Shown piece after piece: positions 43,690-54,041 of a stretch of 64,000 nucleotides of DNA. The notes beneath the pieces are model-generated. The model saw only the letters and a list, made by a program, of their open reading frames with translations, had not been told where the DNA came from and ran no database searches. Every line of letters begins with the position of its first letter. Positions within the stretch are counted from its first letter, which is position 1. Position numbers and translations under genes: made by a program. Source of the DNA: Cyanobium sp. CH-040 (GTDB lineage: Bacteria > Cyanobacteriota > Cyanobacteriia > PCC-6307 > Cyanobiaceae); the NCBI RefSeq assembly GCF_024346135.1, contig NZ_JAGQCJ010000006.1, positions 62,001 to 126,000 of the forward strand. Direction: 5' to 3'.

Positions 43690-44385
43690 ATGCTGCCCTT
43701 CCACTGGCTCACCCAGACCGTCGCCTTCGGTCTGGGCATCGCCTTCAGTCCGATCAACATCGCCCTGGTGTCGCTGCTGCTGCTGGGGGCCCGTCCCCTG
43801 CGCCGCTGCTGCACCTTCCTCGCCGGCTGGGTGCTGGCCAATGGCGGCGCCCTGGGGCTGGTGGTGGCGGTGGGCGGCCGCCTCAGCTGGGCGGCGCAGC
43901 TGGGCAGCCGCGGCCAGATCCTGATGGATCTGATCGGCGCCGGCGCCCTCCTGGGCCTGGGCCTGTTCCAGCTCACCCCGGCGGTGGCCCTGGGGGAGGA
44001 GAACTGGGCCATGCAGCTGATGGGCCGGCTGCCGGAGCTGGGCGGCATGCCCCTGCTGGCCCTGGGGGCCGGCTGCGCCCTGGTGAGTCCGGAAAACCTG
44101 GTGTTCTACGTGAAGGAGGGCGGCATGCTGCTCACCAGCCACACCGGCCTGCGTGGCGATCTGGAGGTGGGGGCCGTGTTCGTGGCGATCACCACCTCCC
44201 TGCTGCTGCCGCCGCTGCTCTGGCTGGCGAGCGGCGAACGGCTGCGCGCCCCGCTCACCCGCCTCAACGACTGGCTGGTGCACCGGGCCGAGTGGCTGGT
44301 GGGCGTGTTCGCCCTGGTGCTTGGGATCTACCTGGGCTGGCAGGGCCTGGAGGGCCTGCACCAGCTGAGCGTGCTGGTCTCCTGA
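43690..44385 (+). CDS. GAP-family (LysE-like) membrane protein
   Basis: 231 residues with six helices. The start MLPFHWLTQTVAFGLGIAFSP, followed by INIALVSLLLL and later GCALVSPENLVFYV, is typical of the GAP (Sap-like) family, related to LysE amino-acid or ion exporters. Substrate unknown. It is convergent with the ABC transporter operon, 27 bp from its end. Confidence 0.78.
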   Translation: MLPFHWLTQTVAFGLGIAFSPINIALVSLLLLGARPLRRCCTFLAGWVLANGGALGLVVAVGGRLSWAAQLGSRGQILMDLIGAGALLGLGLFQLTPAVALGEENWAMQLMGRLPELGGMPLLALGAGCALVSPENLVFYVKEGGMLLTSHTGLRGDLEVGAVFVAITTSLLLPPLLWLASGERLRAPLTRLNDWLVHRAEWLVGVFALVLGIYLGWQGLEGLHQLSVLVS

Positions 44386-44412
44386 TCCGGATCGGCCGCC
44401 GGGCCGCGGAGC

Positions 44413-45165
44413 TCAGCCGATCTGGCTCAGGAACTGGCGGCTGCGCTCGTGCCTCGGGCTGGTGAAGAACTGCTCCGGCGGCGCCTCCTCCACCACCACG
44501 CCGTCGGCCATCAGCACCACCCGGCTGGCCACCCTGCGGGCGAAGCGCAGCTCGTGGGTCACCACCACCATGGTCATGCCCTCGCGGGCCAGCTCCTGCA
44601 TCACCTCCAGCACCTCCTGCACCATCTCCGGATCCAGGGCGCTGGTGGGCTCGTCGAAGAGCATCACCCGCGGCTCCATGCAGAGCGATCGGGCGATCGC
44701 CACCCGCTGCTGCTGGCCGCCGGAGAGCTGGCCGGGATACTTGCGCGCCTGCTCATGGATGCCCACCCGCTCCAGCAGCTCCAGCGCCTGGCGCTCCACC
44801 TCGGCCCGGGCCCGCTTGCGCACCAGCACCGGCGCCAGGGTGAGGTTCTCCAGCACCGTGAGGTGCGGGAAGAGGTTGAACTGCTGGAACACCATCCCCA
44901 CCTCGCGGCGGATCGCCTCGATCTGGCGCAGGTCGTCGGAGAGGGCGATGCCGTCCACCACGATCGAGCCCTTCTGGAAGTCCTCGAGGGCGTTGAAGGT
45001 GCGGATGAAGGTGCTCTTGCCCGAGCCCGAGGGGCCCATGATCACCACCACCTCCCCTTTGTGCACGGTCAGGTCCACACCGCGCAGGGCGTAAAAGCCG
45101 TTGGGGTACCACTTCTCGACCCCGCGGGCCTCGATCATCACTCTGGAGGAAGAAGACGTCGTCAT
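44413..45165 (-). CDS. Amino-acid ABC transporter ATPase (AapP/BgtA-like)
   Basis: 250 residues. Walker A GPSGSGKST, signature LSGGQQQRVAIARSL, Walker B VMLFDEPTSALDPE and switch His VTHELRF are all present, with IEARGVEKWYPNGFYAL at the start. This is the energy subunit of a polar amino-acid importer. Its ATG overlaps the stop of the permease gene before it (ATGA). Last gene of a four-gene operon. Confidence 0.93.
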   Translation of the reverse strand: MTTSSSSRVMIEARGVEKWYPNGFYALRGVDLTVHKGEVVVIMGPSGSGKSTFIRTFNALEDFQKGSIVVDGIALSDDLRQIEAIRREVGMVFQQFNLFPHLTVLENLTLAPVLVRKRARAEVERQALELLERVGIHEQARKYPGQLSGGQQQRVAIARSLCMEPRVMLFDEPTSALDPEMVQEVLEVMQELAREGMTMVVVTHELRFARRVASRVVLMADGVVVEEAPPEQFFTSPRHERSRQFLSQIG

Positions 45166-46418
45166 GCCTGAGCGGGAGCGGCGGGAGTGGCAGTGGTGGC
45201 GTTGGTGCTGGTGTAGGGGTTGAGGCGGGTCTCCAGGGCGCGGCTGCCCAGTCCCAGGGCGGCGCAGCAGCACCAGAACAGCACCGCCAGCACCAGGTAC
45301 ACTTCGGCATTGCGGCCCAGGAAGGCCGGGTTGGCCATCACCGCCCGGGCGGTGCCGAGCAGTTCGAGCAGACCGATCAGCGACAGCAGGGTGGTGTCCT
45401 GCAGCAGGCTGATGAACTGCCCCACGGTGGCCGGCAGGGCCACCCGCAGGGCCTGGGGCAGCACCACGTGGATCAGGGCCTGGGGGAAGGGCAGGCCAAG
45501 CGTGCGGGCCGCCTCCAGCTGGCCGGCGGGAACGGCCGCCAGACCGGCGCGCACCGCCTCGGCCACGTAGGCGGCGGCGAACAGGGTGAGCACCCAGGCG
45601 GCCCGCCACACCCGGTCGGGAGCCATGCCGCCGGGCAGCAGGAAGCCGAGCAGGTTCTGGCCGAGGAACAGCAGCGTGATCAGCGGCGCGCCGCGGATGA
45701 ATTCGATGTAGAGCACCGAACCCCAGCGCAGCAGCGGCAGCTCGCTGCGGCGGCCCAGGGCCAGCAGGATGCCGAGGGGGAAGCAGAGCAGGATCGCGAA
45801 GCTGGCCTGCACCAGGGTGAGCAGCAGGCCGCCCCACTCCGAGGGCCCCACCTGGATCAGGCCGAGGCCGCCGCTGATCAGCACCATCCCCAGCAGGTAG
45901 AGCACCGGCCAGAGCAGCGGAATCCAGCGGCGGAGGGCCGGTGGCAGCAGGCGGGCCCAGCGGCCGGCGGCCCAGCGAACGCCCAGCAGCAGGGCCGTGA
46001 GCAGCCACCAGCGCAGCTGGATGGCCGGCTGCAGGCCCAGGCCCGCCGGGATCACCAGGGCCAGGGTCGCCAGAGCCAGGGCGGCGAGGCGGTCGTTGAG
46101 GGGCCAGGGGCGGCCCAGGCGGCCGCGGTGGGGCAGGCCCCGCAGCAGACCCCAGCTGAGGCCGGTGGCCGCAGCCAGCAGGGCTGTGAGCAGCCAGAGG
46201 CGCCACTGCTGCTCCAAGGGATAGCGCCCCACGGCGAACAGGGTGCTGTTGGCCTGGATCACCGCCCACTCGGCCTGCAGGAACGCCCAGCGCAGGAAGG
46301 CCGTGGCCGCCGCCAGCAGCAGGGCGATCAGGGCGATCGACACCAGGCCGTCCAACGGCGTGGCGAACAGCTCCCGGCGCAGACGGCGGATCGTCGTGTC
46401 CATCAGAGCTCGATCCAT
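45162..46418 (-). CDS. Amino-acid ABC permease (AapM/NatH-like)
   Basis: 418 residues with about eight helices, including a long N-terminal extension. The binding-protein-dependent transport signature is EAVRAGLAAVPAGQLEAARTLGL followed by LIHVVLPQALRVALP. It pairs with the second permease to form the membrane channel. The start overlaps the preceding stop by one base (TGATG). The Thr/Ala-rich C-terminus is unusual but short. N-terminal alternative start at 46403. Confidence 0.9.
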   Translation of the reverse strand: MDRALMDTTIRRLRRELFATPLDGLVSIALIALLLAAATAFLRWAFLQAEWAVIQANSTLFAVGRYPLEQQWRLWLLTALLAAATGLSWGLLRGLPHRGRLGRPWPLNDRLAALALATLALVIPAGLGLQPAIQLRWWLLTALLLGVRWAAGRWARLLPPALRRWIPLLWPVLYLLGMVLISGGLGLIQVGPSEWGGLLLTLVQASFAILLCFPLGILLALGRRSELPLLRWGSVLYIEFIRGAPLITLLFLGQNLLGFLLPGGMAPDRVWRAAWVLTLFAAAYVAEAVRAGLAAVPAGQLEAARTLGLPFPQALIHVVLPQALRVALPATVGQFISLLQDTTLLSLIGLLELLGTARAVMANPAFLGRNAEVYLVLAVLFWCCCAALGLGSRALETRLNPYTSTNATTATPAAPAQA

Positions 46419-47374
46419 CAGCGCTCCTTCAGCTGCACCAGCCCGTTGAGGCCATTCATCAGGGCGGAGATCAGCAGATCCAGCAGCAGGTAGGAGCCCA
46501 GCAGGATCAGGATCACCTCCACAGCCCGGCCGGTCTGGTTGAGGGTGGTTTCAGCCACCGAGTAGAGGTCGGTGAAGCCGCAGGCCACGGCCAGGGAGGA
46601 GTTCTTGGCCAGGGAGATGTACTGGCTGTTGAGGGCTGGCACGATCACGCGCAGGGCCTGGGGCAGCACGATCCGGCGCAGGGTCATGGCCGGCGTGAAG
46701 CCCAGGGAGCGGGCGGCCTCCCACTGGCCGCCGGGCACCGAGGCCACCCCGCCGCGCACCACCTCGGCGATGAAGGCGGCGGTATACACCACCAGGCCGG
46801 TGAGCAGGGCGCTGAACTCCACCGTGAGCCGCAGGGGCGCCTGCCACACGCCGTTCACCAGCTCCGGGTTGCCGAGATACAAGCCGGACTTGGCCAGCAC
46901 CACCCCCGGCAGCTGGATCGCCTCGGCGCCGCCGGGCAGGGCCAGAAACACCACGAAGTACCAGAAGAGAAGCTGCAGCAGCAGTGGAATGTTGCGGATC
47001 AGCTCCACGTAGACCCGGGCCAGGCGGCGCAGCAGGCCATTGCCGCTGAAGGACGCCACCCCCACCAGGGTGCCGAGCACCGTCGCCCCCACCAACCCCG
47101 CCAGCACCACCCGCAGGGTGTTCACCAGCCCCGCCAGCAGCGCGCGCCAGTAGGGCAGCCCGGCATCGAAGGGCAGCAGGGTCTCCGAGATGTCGAAGCC
47201 CGCCGGGTTGTCGAGCCAGCCCCAGCTCAGCAACAGCCCGGCCGCGGTGAGATTGCGCACCAGGTTGCCCAGCAGGAAGGCGATCAGCACCAGCAGCGCC
47301 AGGCCCACGCTGCCCTGCACCAGCCAGGGGATCAGGCGGCGGTTGCGCCACCAGGGGGTGACCACCACGGCCAT
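46418..47374 (-). CDS. Amino-acid ABC permease (AapQ/NatG-like)
   Basis: From ATG 47374, 318 residues and about eight helices. The signature is EVVRGGVASVPGGQWEAARSLGF then IVLPQALRVIVPALN, typical of His/Glu/Gln/Arg transporter permeases (HisMQ type). It starts with the TGATG overlap on the binding protein gene and ends in the same way on the next, giving equal synthesis of the subunits. The longer frame upstream overlaps the binding-protein gene and is rejected. Confidence 0.91.
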   Translation of the reverse strand: MAVVVTPWWRNRRLIPWLVQGSVGLALLVLIAFLLGNLVRNLTAAGLLLSWGWLDNPAGFDISETLLPFDAGLPYWRALLAGLVNTLRVVLAGLVGATVLGTLVGVASFSGNGLLRRLARVYVELIRNIPLLLQLLFWYFVVFLALPGGAEAIQLPGVVLAKSGLYLGNPELVNGVWQAPLRLTVEFSALLTGLVVYTAAFIAEVVRGGVASVPGGQWEAARSLGFTPAMTLRRIVLPQALRVIVPALNSQYISLAKNSSLAVACGFTDLYSVAETTLNQTGRAVEVILILLGSYLLLDLLISALMNGLNGLVQLKER

Positions 47375-48435
47375 CAGCGGAACGGCGGCGAGTAGATCAG
47401 GCCGCCGTCCTTCCACTGGCGGTTGAGGCCGCGCTCGAGCTTGAGCTGTGAGCCCGCGCCCACATTGCGCTCGAAGATCTCGCCGTAGTTGCCCACCGCC
47501 TTCACCGCGCGCACCGCGAAGTCGGCCGGCAGGCCCAGGTGCTTGCCGAAGTCACCCTCCACGCCCAGGAAGCGGCGCAGGTCGGCCTGGTTGGTGTCGG
47601 CCTTCGCCTGGGCCACCTTGGCGTCCACGGTGGCCTGGGTGATGCCCGACTCCTCCGCCTGCTTCAGGGCGAACACGATCCAGCGCACGGCATCGGCCCA
47701 GGCCGGGTCGGCATTGGTGGTGGCCGGCGCCAGGGGCTCCTTGCTGAGCACATCGGGCAGCAGGGCGTGGGCGGTGGGATCGGGGAAGCTGGTGCGCTTG
47801 GCCGCCAGCTGGGAGCGGTCGCTGGTGACGGCCGCGCAGCGGCCCTGCAGGTAGGCGGCGTAGGTCTGGTCGCTGGTCTGGAACTTCAGCGGCGTATAGG
47901 GAGCCTTGATCTCGCGCATGCGGTCGGCCAGGTTCAGCTCGGTGGTGGTGCCCGTTTCCACGCAGATCGGCTTGCCCGCCAGATCGGCGAGGCTCCTGAT
48001 CCCACTGGTGGTGGGGGCCATCACCCCCTGGCCGTCGTAGAAGACGGGCGGAGCGAAGCTGAGGCCGTTGCCGCCGGGCGCATCCCGGCTGAGGGTTTTG
48101 GTGGTGTTGCGCGACAGCAGATCCACCTCGCCGCTGGCCAGGGCCGCGAAGCGCTCGCTGGAGTTGAGGTCGCGGTATTCGACCTTGGTGGGGTCCCCCA
48201 GCACGGCCGCGGCCACGGCCTTGCACACATCCACATCCAGGCCGGTGTAGGAGCCGTCGGGATTCACGAAGCTGAAGCCCGGCAGCTTGCCCTCCACCCC
48301 GCAGATCAGCTTGTCGCGGGCCTTGATGGCCGCCATCTTCTGGCTCTGGATGCCGCCGCCGTCGCCGGCGCAACCCACCAGGGCGACGGCGGCCAGCAGC
48401 GGGGTCAGCAGGGAAAGCCTGGAACGGGCAACCAT
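47374..48435 (-). CDS. Amino-acid ABC substrate-binding lipoprotein (AapJ/NatF-like)
   Basis: From ATG 48435, 353 residues with a lipobox (VALVGC, Cys about 22). The mature part starts like AapJ: KARDKLICGVEGKLPGFSFV, DVDVCKAVAAAVLGDPTKVEY, SRNTTKTLSRDA and NPELVNG-free C-end KLERGLNRQWKDGGLIYSPPFR. It captures amino acids in the periplasm for the two permeases. First gene of the operon. In cyanobacteria the equivalent NatFGH-BgtA (N-II) system takes up acidic and neutral polar amino acids. Confidence 0.92.
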   Translation of the reverse strand: MVARSRLSLLTPLLAAVALVGCAGDGGGIQSQKMAAIKARDKLICGVEGKLPGFSFVNPDGSYTGLDVDVCKAVAAAVLGDPTKVEYRDLNSSERFAALASGEVDLLSRNTTKTLSRDAPGGNGLSFAPPVFYDGQGVMAPTTSGIRSLADLAGKPICVETGTTTELNLADRMREIKAPYTPLKFQTSDQTYAAYLQGRCAAVTSDRSQLAAKRTSFPDPTAHALLPDVLSKEPLAPATTNADPAWADAVRWIVFALKQAEESGITQATVDAKVAQAKADTNQADLRRFLGVEGDFGKHLGLPADFAVRAVKAVGNYGEIFERNVGAGSQLKLERGLNRQWKDGGLIYSPPFR

Positions 48436-48535
48436 CGGATCGCGGTCCTGGGGGAATGTCGGCAAATCTGGGTGTGGAAGCGGCGCGGCGCCGGGAGCGT
48501 GTCAGCCAATCCCCATGCCGGTCTGGCGGGATCCC

Positions 48536-48844
48536 TCACTCCTGGGGGGTGGACCCGCTCTGCGGTTCCTGCGCAGGCTGAGGGCTGGCCGGAGACGGAT
48601 CCGGGGACTGATTCAGGTCAACGCCGACGGCGCTGCAGGCCGCGATCGGATCCACATCCGGGGCCACGCCCAGGGCCTTGCGCAGGGCGTCCAGCTGCCC
48701 CAGTGACTGGATGTCGAGGTTGGCGCCGGCCTGCTCGCAGGCCAGGCGCTGCAGGGCCCGGGGATCGGCAGGACCGCAGGACGCCAGGACCAGGGCTGTG
48801 GCCGCCACCCCCAGGGCCCGGAGCGGGGGCTTGAGCGCGGGCAT
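48536..48844 (-). CDS. Small lipoprotein of unknown function
   Basis: 102 residues with signal and lipobox (LVLASC). The mature part has two more Cys (LACEQ, AACSAV) around ALRKALGVAPDVDPIAA, and a Pro/Ser/Gln tail. Upstream of the transporter operon on the same strand, about 100 bp away, so probably separate. No family recognised. Confidence 0.62.
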   Translation of the reverse strand: MPALKPPLRALGVAATALVLASCGPADPRALQRLACEQAGANLDIQSLGQLDALRKALGVAPDVDPIAACSAVGVDLNQSPDPSPASPQPAQEPQSGSTPQE

Positions 48845-48872
48845 GGGGACGGGGGCGGAAGGATGCGGAACC

Positions 48873-49997
48873 TTAGGAAAAGCGGCGCTGCTCCCGCCAG
48901 GCCAGCATCTGCCAGGCGAGGAACACCATCACGGTGGGCGCCACCACCACCAGCACGAGCAGGCGGAACTCGTCGGAATAGCCCGGGGCCATGTTGAGCA
49001 GCAGCTGCTCGACCAGATAGGCGCCATAGAGCAGCACCAGCACCCCTCCTTCCAGGCGGGTGATCACGCCCTTGGTCCAGAAGATCGGCAGGCAGGCGAT
49101 GGTGGTGAGCACCATGATCGGCAGGTCGCGCTGGATCATCACCGGATCCACCCCCAGGCCCCGGCTGCCGGACACGGTGGCGCAGAGCCCCAGGATCACG
49201 AGCTGGTTAAGCAGGTTGCTGCCGATCACGTTGCCGATGGCCAGGTCGGCCCTGCCCCGGTAGGCCGCCACCAGGGAGGTGATCAGCTCCGGCATCGAGG
49301 TGCCGGCGGCCACGATCGTGAGGCCGATCACGGTGGTGCTCACGCCCAGGGCCAGGGCCGCCGCCGTGGCGCCCCGCACCAGCAGCTGGGAACCGCCCAC
49401 CAGCAACAGCAGCCCCGCCGCCAGCTTGATCGAGGCCACCAGGGGGGTGCTGCGCTCCGAGGCCTCGATCTCGTCGGAGGCATCGAGCGCGTCAGCGTCC
49501 TCCGGATTTTCCCGGGCGGTGCGCACCTCCCACACGAGGTTCATCACCGTGGCCACCAGCAGGGCAGCGCCCGCCTGCCAGGTGACGCGGCCGCCCGAAG
49601 CCATGCCCCACACCGCCATCGACACCCCCAGCAGCAGCGGCACATCGCGCCGCACCAGCCGGCTCTGCACGCGCAGCGGCACGATCAGGGCGCTGAGACC
49701 GAGCACCACCAGCACGTTGAAGATGTTGCTGCCCACGACGTTGCTCACCGCCAGGTTGTCGGCCCCGGCGACACCGAGGTTTCCCTGGATCGTGGAGATC
49801 AGGCTCACGAACAGCTCCGGCGCGCTGGTGCCCAGGGACACCACCGTGAGACCGATCACGATCTGGGGGATGCCGAGCAGCAGGGACAGCGCCACCGAGC
49901 CCGACACGAACAGCTCACCGCCCCCGAAGAGCAGGGCGATGCCCGCCACGATCTGCACAGCACTGACCAGGAAGCCGGACACGAACAGGGCTCGCAC
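48873..49997 (-). CDS. Calcium/sodium antiporter (CaCA family)
   Basis: 374 residues from a GTG at 49997; an ATG at 50066 would add a Pro/Gly-rich lead. Two inverted alpha repeats are clear: SLGTSAPELFVSL with VVGSNIFNVLVVLG, and AAGTSMPELITSL with VIGSNLLNQLVILG. An acidic loop (DADALDASDEIEASE) between them may sense Ca2+. The protein exchanges Ca2+ or other cations for Na+ or H+ across the cytoplasmic membrane. Confidence 0.88.
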   Translation of the reverse strand: MRALFVSGFLVSAVQIVAGIALLFGGGELFVSGSVALSLLLGIPQIVIGLTVVSLGTSAPELFVSLISTIQGNLGVAGADNLAVSNVVGSNIFNVLVVLGLSALIVPLRVQSRLVRRDVPLLLGVSMAVWGMASGGRVTWQAGAALLVATVMNLVWEVRTARENPEDADALDASDEIEASERSTPLVASIKLAAGLLLLVGGSQLLVRGATAAALALGVSTTVIGLTIVAAGTSMPELITSLVAAYRGRADLAIGNVIGSNLLNQLVILGLCATVSGSRGLGVDPVMIQRDLPIMVLTTIACLPIFWTKGVITRLEGGVLVLLYGAYLVEQLLLNMAPGYSDEFRLLVLVVVAPTVMVFLAWQMLAWREQRRFS

Positions 49998-50117
49998 AGT
50001 CAGGAAATTCTGCAGCCTCGACCCGGTGCCTCTCCCCACGCCCGCTCCAGGGCCCGGGTTGCAGCACATGAAGAGGGTGATGATGGGGAGCTGCCCGCGC
50101 GCACCAGCGCACTCCCC

Positions 50118-50537
50118 GTGCCACACCTGTTCCGCCCCCTGCTCCTTGTGGCCGTCTTGAACGGGGTGACCGTGTGGGGCGAGGCTGTTCAGGCCGCGCC
50201 GTTCAGCTTCGACCCGGTGTCGTTCGCCGGGTTCGCCAACGAGACCTTCAAGCGGCAGGGCAAGGGGGTGTTCGTGAAGAACCTGGGCACCTGCCGCCGG
50301 GAGGGGAAAGACCGCGCCGGCTACCGCTGCCTCAGCGGCGAGCTGCTGCAGGACGTGCCGGCCAGGAAGGGGCGTGAGTTCTGCAGGCTGGACGCCATCT
50401 GGTACGTCCCCTTCAGCAGGACGGTGCAGTTCCGCACGGCGAGCTGTGTGTTCAAGAACGATCAGCAGCGGATGATCGAGGGGGGCCAGCGGCTGCTGCG
50501 TCAGGGGCTCGAACAGCTGGAGAACTACGGCAGATAG
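50118..50537 (+). CDS. Hypothetical secreted protein
   Basis: 139 residues from GTG 50118 with a signal peptide (about 1-23, AVQAAP). The mature protein has four Cys (GTCRREG, RCLSGE, EFCRLD, ASCVFK) that could make two disulfides, and a conserved-looking YVPFSRTVQFRT. Overlaps the convergent DUF389 gene by 13 bp. Function unknown. Confidence 0.6.
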   Translation: MPHLFRPLLLVAVLNGVTVWGEAVQAAPFSFDPVSFAGFANETFKRQGKGVFVKNLGTCRREGKDRAGYRCLSGELLQDVPARKGREFCRLDAIWYVPFSRTVQFRTASCVFKNDQQRMIEGGQRLLRQGLEQLENYGR

Positions 50538-51553
50538 GCCGGCGGCAAGGCAACGCGCGGCAACGGATCCAGTGCCCTTCCCGGCTCCTTCCGCCCCGGA
50601 TAGAGGCTGCGTGACTCCACTACCTTCAACCGCAGGGTGCGGCCGAACAGAACCCCTCGGGTGCGCTGGTCCAGCACCTTCAGGGACGGGAGTTCGCCCT
50701 CGCCCACCAGCATCAGATTCACCGATCCATCGGCCGTTTCCGCATCCACCGAGAGCAACCGGTATCCGGATCCCCTCACCCAGTCCTCAGCGATGGCATC
50801 CGTTCGAACGGCGATCTTGTTGGTGATGATCAGGCGATAGCTGGTGAGCGAGAGGGGAATGGCGATGATCACCAGGGCCAGCAGAGCAACGGTCACGGCC
50901 CGGCGTCTCGCCCGTGGATCGCAGGGCGACAGGACGGCTTTGCGGAACCCCATCACCGCGAACACCAGGGCGCCGGTGAGCAGGATGGCGACGTAGTTCG
51001 TGCCGAAGAGCAGCAGGCTGCCGGAGGCCAGTCGGGACTCGCCGCAGGCCAACAGGATCCCGGCATTCGCCAGCGGCGGCACCAGGGACACGGCGATCGC
51101 CACGCCGGGCAACGTGTCGGACACATCCTTGCGGGCCAGGGCGAAGGCACCGGCCAGGCCCGTCATCAGCGCCGCCATCAGGTCGAGCAGATGGGGAGCG
51201 GTGCGGATCGTGATCTGCTGGATCGCATCCGGCTTGATGATCTGGGCGATCGGCAGGGTGAGCAGGAATCCCACCGTCACGGCCGTTGCGATGCCCACGA
51301 GGCTGACGATCAACGTTCTGCCGATCCCACTGCGGTCTCCGACGCTCACGCTGAACGCCAGCCCCATGATCGGCAGCATCAGCGGCGCCACGATCATCGC
51401 CCCGATCACCACGGCCACCGAATCGCCCAGCAGTCCGTAGGTGGCGATGCAGGACGCCAGCACCAACAGAACAATGAATCGGAAGAATTTCGGCCATAGG
51501 CCCGGCCCGTCAAAGACCAGCGTGTCGCGCACCCGTTCAACGTCATCGCTCAT
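50525..51553 (-). CDS. DUF389 membrane protein
   Basis: From ATG 51553, 342 residues. The DUF389 core shows VVIGAMIVAPLMLPIMG, SVGDRSGIGRTL, and AVSLVPPLANAGILLACG with five or six helices, then a soluble C-terminal domain. The family is found in many bacteria; its function is unknown. A damaged copy of its 3' part lies at 41033-41271. The start lies about 180 bp from the divergent sigma gene. Confidence 0.82.
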   Translation of the reverse strand: MSDDVERVRDTLVFDGPGLWPKFFRFIVLLVLASCIATYGLLGDSVAVVIGAMIVAPLMLPIMGLAFSVSVGDRSGIGRTLIVSLVGIATAVTVGFLLTLPIAQIIKPDAIQQITIRTAPHLLDLMAALMTGLAGAFALARKDVSDTLPGVAIAVSLVPPLANAGILLACGESRLASGSLLLFGTNYVAILLTGALVFAVMGFRKAVLSPCDPRARRRAVTVALLALVIIAIPLSLTSYRLIITNKIAVRTDAIAEDWVRGSGYRLLSVDAETADGSVNLMLVGEGELPSLKVLDQRTRGVLFGRTLRLKVVESRSLYPGRKEPGRALDPLPRVALPPAYLP

Positions 51554-51610
51554 CACGGGTCCGCCGTGCAGGAACTCCGCGAACGATCCGGAAGTCAATG
51601 CTCTGGCTGT

Positions 51611-51640
51611 GGATGATCTGGCCGCGGATGATCTGGCCAT
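51611..51640. repeat. 15-bp tandem repeat upstream of sigma gene
   Basis: ggatgatctggccgc and ggatgatctggccat are adjacent, differing in two bases, between the divergent DUF389 and sigma genes. Confidence 0.6.
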
Positions 51641-51738
51641 GGCTGATGAGAGCCGCCTCCAGGCGGATCATGGGGGCCAAGCCTAGGAATCGGCGGGACT
51701 GCCGCAATCCGATCCGCTCCGTTGCCGGTATCCCCGGC

Positions 51739-52347
51739 ATGGTTCCCCACTCAGCCATGGCCGCCGCCGATCCGGACCCGCCGCCACAGCCCGACGATCT
51801 GGCCGGCCTCTATGACGCCTACAGCCCCGCCGTCTACCGCCTGGCGCTGCGGCTCTGCCGCGACAGCGCCGCAGCGGAGGATCTGGTGCAGGACGTGTTC
51901 CTGCGCTACTGGCGCCAGGGGCGCTACGACGCCAGCCGCGGGCCGGTGCTCGCCTACCTGCTGCTGCTCACCCGCTCGATGGCGATCAACCGCCTCAGCC
52001 AGCAGCGCAACCGCTGGCAGCTGCTGCAGCGCTGGTCGACCCAGCTGCTGGGCGGCCCTGCCCGCAGCGCCCACGACTGGGCCGAGCTGGGCGATCTGGC
52101 CGAGCGCATGCGCAGCGCCCTGGCCGGCATCCACCCCAACCAGCGCCAGGTGCTGGAACTGGCCTACTACGAGGGCATGAGCCAGTCGGCGATCGCCGAA
52201 CACCTGCAGATCCCCCTGGGCACCGTGAAGACCCGCTCCCGCCAGGGCCTGCTGGCCCTGCGCGGCCAGCTGCTGGATTTCGCCTCCAGCTCCCTCGAAG
52301 CCCTCGCCATCTCCCCCTCTCCCGCCGATCGCCATGGCCGCCCCTGA
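51739..52347 (+). CDS. ECF sigma factor (SigK-like)
   Basis: About 202 residues from ATG 51739 (or 51757). Sigma region 2 reads LYDAYSPAVYRLALRLCRD and AAAEDLVQDVFLRYWR; region 4 has LELAYYEGMSQSAIAEHL and QIPLGTVKTRSRQGLLALR. It directs RNA polymerase to a dedicated promoter set. Its end overlaps the anti-sigma gene by 14 bp, the usual tight coupling for such pairs. The signal and regulon are not visible, but arsS lies directly downstream. Confidence 0.88.
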   Translation: MVPHSAMAAADPDPPPQPDDLAGLYDAYSPAVYRLALRLCRDSAAAEDLVQDVFLRYWRQGRYDASRGPVLAYLLLLTRSMAINRLSQQRNRWQLLQRWSTQLLGGPARSAHDWAELGDLAERMRSALAGIHPNQRQVLELAYYEGMSQSAIAEHLQIPLGTVKTRSRQGLLALRGQLLDFASSSLEALAISPSPADRHGRP

Positions 52348-53033
52348 TCCCCACCGCCCCGAACCCAACCGACCGGATCCCCGCATCGATGAACTGCTGG
52401 CCGGCCACGTGCTCGGCGACCTCGATGAAGACGAGCGGCGGCAACTGCGGGAGGCCCTCGCCGGCGACCCTCGGCTGCAGCGCCAGCTCGATGAACTGCG
52501 GCTCACCCTGGAGCTGCTGCCGATGGCCCTGCCCGATGCCGCGCCCCCGCCCGCCCGGCTGCGCCGGCGGTTGCTGCGCACCGAACAGAGCCGCCGCCAG
52601 CCGCAGGCCGAGGAGCAGACGCGGCGCCGGCCGCTGCGGCCCGCCCAGCTCGGCATGGCCGCGATGGCCTGCGCCCTGGTGGCGCTGGGCATCCAGGTGG
52701 TGCTGCTGCGCGGGGAGATGGCCAGCCTGCGGCAGGCTCCCCCGCCGGCGACAACCAGCCGCACCCTGGCGCTGCGCGGCACCGCAGGACATGCCGGAAT
52801 CTCCGGCGAAGTGGTGGTGAACCCGGGCCAGGATCACAACCTGCTGCTGGTGCGCGGGCTGCCGCCGGCGCCGCCCACCCATGTCTACCGCCTGTGGGCG
52901 AACGTGAACGGCAGAACGAAGGGCTGTGTGCGCTTCGTGCCCGATGCCGACGGCAGCGTGGCGATGCCGATCCCCACCCAGCCCTCCAGCGAGGCCGAGA
53001 GCCTCACCATCACCCTCGAGCCCCTCCGCCCCG

Positions 53034-54021
<988 letters not shown>

Positions 54022-54041
<20 letters not shown>

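Noticed and set aside
44413-46269. A single 618-codon ABC protein
   Set aside because: The upstream half is the permease read in another frame; the ATG at 45165 with stop/start overlap gives a proper ATPase.
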